Positions 34,146 through 41,560 of a stretch of DNA of 64,000 bases are shown in pieces; position 1 is the first letter of the stretch, and each line of letters begins with the position of its first letter. Origin of the DNA: Verrucomicrobiia bacterium (GTDB lineage: Bacteria > Verrucomicrobiota > Verrucomicrobiia > Verrucomicrobiales > Akkermansiaceae); contig JAUIJD010000013.1 in the NCBI GenBank assembly GCA_030431475.1, positions 27,266 to 91,265 of the forward strand. Direction: 5' to 3'. The position numbers were made by a program, and so were the translations under genes. The notes under the pieces were generated by a model, which worked only from the letters and a program-made list of their open reading frames with translations, was not told the DNA's origin and searched no databases.

Positions 34146-34175
34146 AAAACGCCCGCTCCCTGGAGGGAGCGGGCG
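34146..34175 (-). terminator. Terminator of the fasciclin gene
   Basis: Perfect 11-bp stem CGCCCGCTCCC (34150-34160) / GGGAGCGGGCG (34165-34175) with loop TGGA; AAAA at 34146-34149 gives a U-run on the minus strand. It lies 46 bases downstream of the minus-strand fasciclin gene and could also stop the plus-strand AI-2E transcript. Confidence 0.85.
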
Positions 34176-34220
34176 CATGGAGTTCCTCCGTGGAATACGG
34201 GGGTTCTCCCGGAGTTTGAA

Positions 34221-34874
34221 TCACTCCTCGTCGGCCGGCATCAGCACGGCATCGATGATGTGAATGACGCCGTTTTCGACGCGAATGTCGGATTGGACCA
34301 CGGCCGCGCTGCCGATCATCACCTTCTCATCGGCGCGGGTCACCTTGAGCGTCGTGCCTCCGGCCGTCGCGACCTCGTTCCCATCGCTCAGCGAGGTGGA
34401 AACGGCCACTCCACCCATCACGTGACCGAGCAGGACCTGCTGGAGCTTCTTCTGGTTTTCGGGCTCCATCCATTGATCGCGCTCCGCTTCGGGAATCGCT
34501 TCAATCGCTTCGTCGCTCGGTGCGAAGACGGTGTAGGGTCCTTCGCCCTCGAGCGTGGCCTCGAGCTCGGCCGCCTCCACGAGATCGTGAAGATGCGTCA
34601 GGTTGTCGGCATCGCGCAGGGCGTCGGCAATCGTGCCGGCGGCATCCACCGTGTCACGTTCCGTGCGTTGGATCGCCTTCCCGGGGGTTCCCAGGTCGGC
34701 CGTCTCGCGAGCGCCGGTCGGCTGATCCGTCGGTGTCGTCTCTTCGGTGGTCTCGGTGTGGGCCTTGTCCTTGGCCGGGTGGCCGAGCTCACCCGCTTCC
34801 CCCTGGCCGTGGAGAGTCATCGGACAGGCGGTGGCGAGGGCCAGGCTTAGAATCTTGTATCGTGTTTTCATCAT
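34221..34874 (-). CDS. Secreted fasciclin-domain protein
   Basis: 217 residues from the ATG at 34874 (a second ATG follows directly). Signal peptide 'YKILSLALATACPMTLHGQG'. Residues ~25-70 are a polar Thr/Glu-rich linker. Residues ~80-217 are a FAS1 domain: 'TIADALRDADNLTHLHDLVE', 'GPYTVFAPSDEAIEAIP', 'LLGHVMGG', and 'NGVIHIIDAVLMP' at the end. Bacterial FAS1 proteins are exported and implicated in surface adhesion. CAGGGTC/GACCCTG (34893-34899, 34922-34928) is a dyad upstream, in the 34875-35163 gap shared with the divergent oxidoreductase gene. Its own terminator lies at 34146-34175. Confidence 0.9.
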   Translation of the reverse strand: MMKTRYKILSLALATACPMTLHGQGEAGELGHPAKDKAHTETTEETTPTDQPTGARETADLGTPGKAIQRTERDTVDAAGTIADALRDADNLTHLHDLVEAAELEATLEGEGPYTVFAPSDEAIEAIPEAERDQWMEPENQKKLQQVLLGHVMGGVAVSTSLSDGNEVATAGGTTLKVTRADEKVMIGSAAVVQSDIRVENGVIHIIDAVLMPADEE

Positions 34875-35163
34875 TTCTTGGTGCTGGTGTTTCAGGGTCC
34901 GGCAGCCCGAACGGCGGCCACGACCCTGACCGATGAGTCGCATTTGCCGTTCCGCCTCTCAGGAACGCCCCGCCAAACCGGCACGAATCACTGATTCCCA
35001 GCCGCTTCGACCCCGCCGCGCGCCGCCGTGTCTCCGGCCTTGGGAGCTGGAGATATCATGCAGAATCAACGGATGGGCCATGCATCCTGCACGAGAAAAG
35101 GCAGAGCAGGGTCTCCGCTCCCCGCCACCTCGCGACCGGCATGAAGAATGCGAGAGACCATGC

Positions 35164-35847
35164 ATGCCGGAAACACAACCCGTAACCATCCTCGCCATCA
35201 CCCGGGACACGCACGAGACGCTGAAGCTCGCGGTCGAGCGCCCCGACGGCTACCACTTCACTCCGGGCCAGGCCACCGAGGTGGCCCTCGATGAAGAAGG
35301 GCATCGCGATCAAGGATCACCGTTCACCTTTACCTCGCTGCCGGACGACCCTTGCCTGGAGTTCACCATCAAGACCTATCCCGAGCACGACGGCATGACC
35401 GACAAGCTCCGATCCTTCAACGTCGGTGACCGGCTGCTCATCGGCGACCCGTGGGGAGCGATCGAGTACGAGCGTCCGGGACTCTTCATCGCCGGAGGCG
35501 CCGGAATCACGCCCTTCCTCGCCATTCTCCGGGATCTTCACCGACGCGGCGCCCTGACCGGGAACCGCCTCCTCTACTCGAATCATGCGCAGCGCGACAT
35601 CATCGCTGCCGCCGAGCTGAAGACCCGCTTGGGGCCGCGCGTGCAGTTCCACCTCACCGGGGAGGAGGCGGATCTCCCCGGCTATGCCAGCGGGAGGATC
35701 GACGGCAACGTCCTGGAACAGCACATCAACGAACACGCTCCGGAGTACTTCTACGTGTGTGGTCCTCCTCAGATGACGGAGGAGGTGATCGGCGCGCTCA
35801 CCGAAATCGGGGTGCCTGACGACCGCATCGTGCGCGAGGCCGCCTGA
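35164..35847 (+). CDS. Ferredoxin-NADP reductase-like flavin oxidoreductase
   Basis: 227 residues from the ATG at 35164. An FAD-binding beta-barrel half ('GYHFTPGQATEVAL', 'SPFTFTSLPDD' in the place of the RxYS motif) is followed by the NAD(P)-binding half with 'FIAGGAGITPFLAILRDL', 'LLYSNHAQRDII' and 'YFYVCGPPQMTEEVI'. This is the FNR/oxygenase-reductase fold without fused ferredoxin or FMN domains. Electron partner unknown. It is convergent with the entericidin gene, with a hairpin terminator between. Confidence 0.9.
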   Translation: MPETQPVTILAITRDTHETLKLAVERPDGYHFTPGQATEVALDEEGHRDQGSPFTFTSLPDDPCLEFTIKTYPEHDGMTDKLRSFNVGDRLLIGDPWGAIEYERPGLFIAGGAGITPFLAILRDLHRRGALTGNRLLYSNHAQRDIIAAAELKTRLGPRVQFHLTGEEADLPGYASGRIDGNVLEQHINEHAPEYFYVCGPPQMTEEVIGALTEIGVPDDRIVREAA

Positions 35848-36009
35848 TTGACGGAAGCCCGCCCCCTCCAGCGGACGTGCGGCCTGCAACGTCGGACGTG
35901 CAATTCCGCAACTTCTCGCAAGGACGGATCGCCCCCCTGGGTCCGGCCCAGCACTGTGCTCAAGTCCACTGCCCTGAACGGCTCGGTTTCGATCCCCGGC
36001 TCCCTCCAG

Positions 36010-36049
36010 ACAACGAAAGACCGGCACGCCCCATCGTGGGCATGCCGGT
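36010..36049 (-). terminator. Terminator of entericidin-like gene
   Basis: ACCGGCA (36020-36026) pairs with TGCCGGT (36043-36049), extended by an inner GCCC/GGGC stem across one mismatch. On the minus strand it is followed by CTTTCGTTG. It is 23 bases downstream of the entericidin-like stop codon. Confidence 0.7.
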
Positions 36050-36071
36050 CCTCCAATTCAGAACGCGACCT

Positions 36072-36248
36072 TCAGTGGTGATGCTCCGCGTGATCCTCGA
36101 TCTCTTCACCCACATGCTGCACATCCTCGCCCACGCCCTGCACCGTGTGGCACGAGGTCAGGAAGAGGCTCCCGCCACCAAAGGCGAGACTGGCGGCAGT
36201 GACGATCAGGCGATGTGTCCATGAAGGGCGTTGGTTGGTGGTTTTCAT
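36072..36248 (-). CDS. Entericidin-like small lipoprotein
   Basis: 58 residues from the ATG at 36248 (36260 is possible). A hydrophobic signal with lipobox 'FLTSC' is followed by 'HTVQGVGEDVQHVGEEIEDH', the pattern of the entericidin EcnA/EcnB family ('NT..G.G.Di...G..ie.aa'). It ends in three His. Entericidins are tiny membrane lipoproteins linked to stationary phase and osmotic stress in E. coli. It has its own terminator just downstream. Confidence 0.85.
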   Translation of the reverse strand: MKTTNQRPSWTHRLIVTAASLAFGGGSLFLTSCHTVQGVGEDVQHVGEEIEDHAEHHH

Positions 36249-36303
36249 AACAACCGACATCTTCGCAAGAGATGTGCCAGCCGACCGGCTTCCGTCGCCG
36301 GAC

Positions 36304-37314
36304 CTAGCGCTGACTGAGCGCCTTCTCACCCGCTCCTCCCGGCAGGGGAAAAACGACCTGCCCGGCTCCGGGCAGTCCGCGACTGTCGTCGATCATGGCG
36401 TTGACCTGACCCCGGGTGATCGCCGGCGCGGACACCACCACCCGCCCCCGGTCGCAACGGAGCCGGTAGCGGACTCCATCAAGCCGTGGATCCATGCCGA
36501 ACACCAGATCCAGCACCTTGAGGCAGTCCTCCGGATGGTAGCGTTTGTCGCCCATCCCTTCCTCGCGGAGCTCCGGGTTGATCCTCAGTCCTTCATGATC
36601 CACCTCCTGGATTCCGCCGATCATCGACTGCAGGATCAACTGCTGCCGGACATCGTGGCATCCCACTTCGCCCACGATCCGGAGCTTGTGGTTCCGGACC
36701 GAGAAACGGACCGGCAGCCCGGCCAGCAGCGGATCGTCGAGGACCTTGAATCCGAGTTGGGCTTCGATGGCCGTCGCCGGACGCGGCCGTATGGGATTCA
36801 GAATGGCCGTGACCTTCACCTCCCGCACGCCCGCGAGACGCGTCGCCATTTCCCGAGCCAGCTCGATCTCGTCGAGGTCCCCGGCTTCACCGGAGATGAC
36901 GATCTTCGGTTCGGCCAGGGCCGACGCCTTGAGTTTCGTGCCTTCCAGACCCGGCGCGTGGTCGAACATGTGCTGGAGCGAGTCGCGGGCGGACGCCGCA
37001 TCGTAAAGCGCTTCGTCGACCTCAAACCGCTGGACCGCTCCATACACCTCATCCGTCGCATAGCACACCGCCGCCGCCCACTCCGCCTGGTCCATGGTGG
37101 CGACCCGCCCCCCCAGAATGGCGACGTGATCGCGGACAGCCACAGTGAGCGACGCGCCTTCCATCCGGTCACCGCGCGAGAGAAAGCGCTCGATCCGTTG
37201 CGCAAGTTCCGCCTCGGTGGCGCTCGGCGCCGGGCGGCCCCATCCCGCGTCGATGCCGATGAAGAGCAGGGTCGCAAGAATCCATGGCAACACGGAGTTC
37301 GATCTCATTGACAT
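36304..37314 (-). CDS. Secreted protein with three BON domains
   Basis: 336 residues from the ATG at 37314 (37308 also possible). Signal/anchor 'VLPWILATLLFIGIDAGW'. Three BON-like repeats follow: 'LTVAVRDHVAILGGRVATMD', 'LKASALAEPKIVISGEAGDL' with 'LAGVREVKVTAILNPI', and 'VRFSVRNHKLRIVGEVGCHD' with 'GIQEVDHEGLRI'. A C-terminal domain 'DGVRYRLRCDRGRVVVSAPA' may be a fourth degenerate copy. BON domains bind phospholipid membranes; OsmY in E. coli is a periplasmic, osmotically induced example. Expected in the periplasm or at the outer membrane. Confidence 0.85.
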   Translation of the reverse strand: MSMRSNSVLPWILATLLFIGIDAGWGRPAPSATEAELAQRIERFLSRGDRMEGASLTVAVRDHVAILGGRVATMDQAEWAAAVCYATDEVYGAVQRFEVDEALYDAASARDSLQHMFDHAPGLEGTKLKASALAEPKIVISGEAGDLDEIELAREMATRLAGVREVKVTAILNPIRPRPATAIEAQLGFKVLDDPLLAGLPVRFSVRNHKLRIVGEVGCHDVRQQLILQSMIGGIQEVDHEGLRINPELREEGMGDKRYHPEDCLKVLDLVFGMDPRLDGVRYRLRCDRGRVVVSAPAITRGQVNAMIDDSRGLPGAGQVVFPLPGGAGEKALSQR

Positions 37315-37474
37315 GCCCGTCAATCCGCAGACCTCGTGCCACTGCCCCCCTCGGCGCTCGCTCCCCGGTGAAACGAGCGATTCGCCGCCGGGAAGCGTGA
37401 CAGCGGTGTTCCGAATTGCCCGCAACAGGATGCAGGATGCATTTCTCGCGGTGCAGGGTTCCACCAAGCTGGAA

Positions 37475-39022
37475 TCACTCGGGAAGCGAGTTCCGGTCGA
37501 TGAGGGATTGCACCTCCTCCTGGCTCAAGGCACCACGATAGATTGCGAGTTCGTCGATCGCTCCACGGAAAAAGGATCCGTGCACCGGCTGACGCGTTCC
37601 GGAAGAAGTGACATTGCGACCGACCCAGACCCCGTGATCCGCGGTTTTCACCTCGGTGTTGACTTCCAGAAGGCTGCGTTGGGATAGCGACTCGAACCTG
37701 CCATCGACGTAGACGACAACATGGGTTCCGATGTCCGGCCGGGATGCTTCGTAGAGAACCACAGCGACATGGTGCCATGCTCCGTCGCGCAGATCGGTGG
37801 TCCCGATGATCTGACCGCCGTGGAGTCCCACCCGCAATCGGCCCACCGCTCCCTCCTCGGAGATCGGGTTTACCGACACCTGCCAGACCTGCCCGAATCC
37901 GAACTGGGTCCAATCACCCCACGAAACGATCCCGAAGCCCTGCCTCCTCGAGAAGTCCTCGGGAACCTTGACCCAAAAGCAAACCGTCCGTGAATCACCG
38001 CCACCGATTCCCCGATAGCTCGACTCGAGAAACGCGCCTCTCCCATCGAGCGCCACCGCTTTTCCGAAGGGGCCGTCCACCCAGTCCGGTCCATTGCCCG
38101 TGCCCCGCACGTCGAAGACCATCGGGTAATCCTCAGGTATCGACCGAGCGAGATCTCCCTCGCCTTCGTCGAAGCCCCAGTGGATCGCATCCGGCACATC
38201 CTCATGCCGGGGCGGAAGCTTGGTGTAGAACGCGCTGCGGTCCGCCTCCATCGTCTTCTGGTCGCTGAATCGAAGTGCCTTGCTCCGTCCGAGCAGGACC
38301 TTGGAGCCGCCGGTGGGTACTGCCTCGACCTCACCGTCCATCACATGGGTCTCGACCTCGCCATCCTCCGTCACCGCGACGCCGAACTCAGTCCCCAGGT
38401 CGATCACACTCCCACGCGGGGTCTCGAGACGAAAACCGTGACCGGCCTCGGTGACCCGCATCACGACGCGACCCCGGGTCAAGACCACACGCTTCGCCTC
38501 CTCGAAGCGGAGGTGGGCCGGTCCCTCGACGACCATGGTGCCCATGTCTCCAACCTTCAACTCGGCCAGACCCGACTGGAACTCCAACGCCTCCCCACGC
38601 TTCAGCTCTCCACCGGCCACGATCGTGGCGTCCGACCCGAGGCTCCCGGTCCTCTCGATGGTCGCCAGCACAGCACCCGGCCCTGCCGGAAGGGCCATCC
38701 ACGTGACGAAAAGCCCGATCAACACGGTCGCCGCCACCGCCAGTCCGTAGCGGGCCGACTGGCGGATGCGGATCCGGTGACGCACGCCCGATACGAAGGC
38801 CTCCCGATCGGCATGGAGGGCCGCCCCCTCGACCGCCTGCAGACGCCGTTCCCGTTTCAGATCGTCCTCCAGGGCGGGCCCGATCAGCCCATCGATCTCC
38901 GCCAACTCGATAAACCGCTTGAGTAGATCCGGGTGATCCTGAAGGTGCTCCAGAAATGCAGAGACCTCGGCCGGCTCGACCTCGCCCGCGAGGATTCTGG
39001 CAATGGCGTCATCGGCATTCAT
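37475..39022 (-). CDS. FecR-type anti-sigma protein with LamG domain
   Basis: 515 residues from the ATG at 39022, overlapping the ECF sigma stop (ATGA). The N-terminus (~1-70, 'FLEHLQDHPDLLKRFIELAE') is a small helical anti-sigma region. A membrane helix follows ('YGLAVAATVLIGLFVTWMAL'), then a FecR domain ('LTRGRVVMRVTEAGHGFRLE', 'GSVIDLGTEFGVAV') and a C-terminal LamG domain ('DGAWHHVAVVLYEASRPDIG', 'FFRGAIDELAIYRGALSQEE'). FecR proteins relay an outer signal to an ECF sigma factor; a LamG sensor suggests that glycan binding is the signal. This arrangement is common in Verrucomicrobia, Planctomycetes and Lentisphaerae. Confidence 0.92.
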   Translation of the reverse strand: MNADDAIARILAGEVEPAEVSAFLEHLQDHPDLLKRFIELAEIDGLIGPALEDDLKRERRLQAVEGAALHADREAFVSGVRHRIRIRQSARYGLAVAATVLIGLFVTWMALPAGPGAVLATIERTGSLGSDATIVAGGELKRGEALEFQSGLAELKVGDMGTMVVEGPAHLRFEEAKRVVLTRGRVVMRVTEAGHGFRLETPRGSVIDLGTEFGVAVTEDGEVETHVMDGEVEAVPTGGSKVLLGRSKALRFSDQKTMEADRSAFYTKLPPRHEDVPDAIHWGFDEGEGDLARSIPEDYPMVFDVRGTGNGPDWVDGPFGKAVALDGRGAFLESSYRGIGGGDSRTVCFWVKVPEDFSRRQGFGIVSWGDWTQFGFGQVWQVSVNPISEEGAVGRLRVGLHGGQIIGTTDLRDGAWHHVAVVLYEASRPDIGTHVVVYVDGRFESLSQRSLLEVNTEVKTADHGVWVGRNVTSSGTRQPVHGSFFRGAIDELAIYRGALSQEEVQSLIDRNSLPE

Positions 39023-39567
39023 GAGGTCGGTTGGCCGGTTCCTTTCTTCACACAGTCCGCAAGTGATTCCCGCAAACGGTGGAGCTGCATCGTCAGGGCG
39101 GAGTAGCCGCGACCGCTCTCGGCCGCCAGTTCGCGAACGGTCTGGCCGACCACATACCGCTTTTGCAGCAGCTCGCGCGCTGGTCCGTCGACCCGCGACA
39201 GACACTCCCGCAAGGCCTCGAGCATTCCGCCTTCATCGCGGTCGGATCCGTCGGAGCCCGCGGAATCCATGAGGACCTGGAGCTCCTCGCTTCCGCCGAC
39301 GCACTGTTCACGCCGTTTGCGAATGAAGTTGCGCAGGTGATTCAGCGCAATTCCCCGCAACCACGTCGCGATGCTCGAGTCACCACGAAACTTCTTCAGT
39401 CCCCGGTAGGCCGTGACGAACACGTCCTGCGCCAGATCGTCCGCCGCCGTCCAGTCTCTCAGACGCGCCCGGAAAAATCCACGGACCCACCCCTCGTGCT
39501 CGCGCACGAGATCATTGAAATCCTCGGGACTCAAGGGGACTGCGGGCTTTCCGGAGCGGGCTTTCAT
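39019..39567 (-). CDS. ECF-family RNA polymerase sigma factor
   Basis: 182 residues from the ATG at 39567 (39588 would add 7). Region 2: 'DWTAADDLAQDVFVTAYRGL' with 'DSSIATWLRGIALNHLRNFI'. Region 4: 'LQKRYVVGQTVRELAAESGR' with 'SALTMQLHRLRESL'. It pairs with the FecR-LamG gene by an ATGA overlap. It is divergent from the sulfatase at 39739, a plausible target promoter in the 39568-39738 gap. Confidence 0.93.
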   Translation of the reverse strand: MKARSGKPAVPLSPEDFNDLVREHEGWVRGFFRARLRDWTAADDLAQDVFVTAYRGLKKFRGDSSIATWLRGIALNHLRNFIRKRREQCVGGSEELQVLMDSAGSDGSDRDEGGMLEALRECLSRVDGPARELLQKRYVVGQTVRELAAESGRGYSALTMQLHRLRESLADCVKKGTGQPTS

Positions 39568-39738
39568 CAGGAAACGGGCGGGAACCATCCCGGCACAGAA
39601 CGAGTGTTTCAGCAACCCCCGGATAACACACGAATCCCCCACCGGCTCGATGGCCCCAACCCGAAGTGCTACCTTCCCCGCCTGAACACACTAACCGGAG
39701 CGCTGGCCGTGCCCCGGCCTTTCAAACCCGAGCCTTTG

Positions 39739-41424
39739 ATGAAACTCCGCCATTTCCGCTACAGCTCTCTTGTCGCGCTGCTCCTCGCCACAGCGAGCGC
39801 CCCAGGCGCTCCGAACATTCTGTTCATCTTCTCGGACGACCACCGCCACGACCTCCTCGGCGCCGCCAGTTCCGCGATCCAGACGCCGGCTTTGGATTCC
39901 CTGGCGTCCTCCGGCGTGCGCTTTTCACACGCCTTCGCCACCACCGCGATCTGCTCGCCGGCCCGCGCCTCGGTGCTGTCCGGCATGTACGGGACGCGCA
40001 ACGGCGTGCCGACGCTCTCCGGCCCGCTCGCATTCCCCCATGCCACTTTCGTCCACGATCTCGCCGGCGCGGGATACCGCACCGCCCAGGCCGGCAAGTG
40101 GCATCTCGGCACCACACCCCAGGCCGGCGGCTTCCATGAGTTCGCCCGCATCAACTCGAACGGCTCGTGGTTCCAACGCAGCGTCACCACCAACATCCCG
40201 GGCGTCGCCGACAAACTCGACGGAACCTTCTACGAGACCTTCATGGCCGACGTCGTCATCGACTGGATCGACGATCACGTCGCCACCAACCCCTCCCAGC
40301 CCTTCCTCATGTGGTGGTGCAACCAGGTTCCCCACGTCGATGGCGCCAAGCAATACCCTGACGTCAAAACCGATCCGGGAAACAAGGTGAAGCACACTCC
40401 CGAGGGAAGCGCCGGGGGCTACCGGGCATTCTATGACGTCGCCGACATGGTGGTGCCCGGGAACTGGGCCGACGACCCCGCCACCTGGGGCCCGGCCGGC
40501 ACCAAACCCGGCTATCTCGCCACCTCGCGCTTCGTCACCAACTCGGTGACCGAGAGCTACGGCGGCACCGACGGCTACACGAATCCGGATCCCGGCGTGC
40601 GCAACGCCACCGTGGGCGAGGACAACGTCCAGCAGCATCAGCTCGAGTACCATGCCGCGATCACCGCGCTCGACGCCGAGATCGGCCGCGTGCTCGCCCG
40701 CCTCGAGGACCCGAACGGCGATGGCGACACCGCCGACTCGATCGCCGACAACACCTGGGTCATCTTCATGGGCGACAACGGCTGGCAGACCGGCCACCAC
40801 AAGTTCACCTCGAAGGTGCTCGCCTACGAAGAAGCCTGTCGCGTGCCCCTGCTCGTCAAGGGCCCCGGCATCACACCGCGGGTCGAGCCCAAGCTCACCC
40901 TCAACATCGACGTGACCCCGATGTTCTACAACATCGCCGGACTACCCGCACCCGCCCATCTGCAGGGACGCAACCTGCGCGAGCTAGCGGAGAACCCGGC
41001 CACGCCCTGGCGCAAACGCTTCTACTACGAGGCGGTCGTCGATGAATCCTCGCTCGACGCCGAGCCGCACGACGCGATCCGCACCGAGCAGTACAAGCTG
41101 ATCCGAACCTACGCCTCGCGCAACGACGCGGTCAACAACACCGGCATCACCTTCGAGGAGCTCTACGACCTCGATGCCGACCCGGGAGAACTGATCAATC
41201 TCGCGGCCGATCCCGGACACGCTTCGATCAAGGCGGACCTCGTCGCCGCACTGGAGGCGGAAAAGGCGGTGATCGCCGACACGCCCGACCCCGTCGCCTT
41301 CAACACCCCCGGCTTTCCCGGGAACCCCGGTTTCGAGGCCACTCCCTTCGACAGCGGCTGGACGAATACCGGACTCGCCGGTCATTCGGTGCCGGGTCTG
41401 TCTCGGAGAAGGCCGGCCCGGTGA
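39739..41424 (+). CDS. Secreted sulfatase, C-terminally truncated
   Basis: 561 residues from the ATG at 39739, which begins the signal peptide 'FRYSSLVALLLATASAPG'. Metal site D33-D34-H in 'FSDDHRHDLLG'; formylglycine motif C72-S-P-A-R76 in 'AICSPARASVLSG'; 'AQAGKWHLG'; 'FMGDNGWQTGHHKF'; and 'LYDLDADPGELINLA'. It is a canonical arylsulfatase-type domain. The last residues 'NPGFEATPFDSGWTNTG' look like the first strand of a carbohydrate-binding module that is cut short; a shift to another frame near 41391 gives an alternative ending at 41435. It lies 137 bp upstream of a secreted protein gene and is divergent from the ECF/FecR pair. Confidence 0.9.
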   Translation: MKLRHFRYSSLVALLLATASAPGAPNILFIFSDDHRHDLLGAASSAIQTPALDSLASSGVRFSHAFATTAICSPARASVLSGMYGTRNGVPTLSGPLAFPHATFVHDLAGAGYRTAQAGKWHLGTTPQAGGFHEFARINSNGSWFQRSVTTNIPGVADKLDGTFYETFMADVVIDWIDDHVATNPSQPFLMWWCNQVPHVDGAKQYPDVKTDPGNKVKHTPEGSAGGYRAFYDVADMVVPGNWADDPATWGPAGTKPGYLATSRFVTNSVTESYGGTDGYTNPDPGVRNATVGEDNVQQHQLEYHAAITALDAEIGRVLARLEDPNGDGDTADSIADNTWVIFMGDNGWQTGHHKFTSKVLAYEEACRVPLLVKGPGITPRVEPKLTLNIDVTPMFYNIAGLPAPAHLQGRNLRELAENPATPWRKRFYYEAVVDESSLDAEPHDAIRTEQYKLIRTYASRNDAVNNTGITFEELYDLDADPGELINLAADPGHASIKADLVAALEAEKAVIADTPDPVAFNTPGFPGNPGFEATPFDSGWTNTGLAGHSVPGLSRRRPAR

Positions 41425-41560
41425 AGTCTGCATGATTCCACCACAACCCATACCGGGTCGCGGCACGACCCTGCCTCGTCCCGTGCACCAAAACTTGTGC
41501 TCCTCCGCCACGCTCAGGACACCTCTTCAGCAACACGCCAACCCGAACTCACGACAATCC

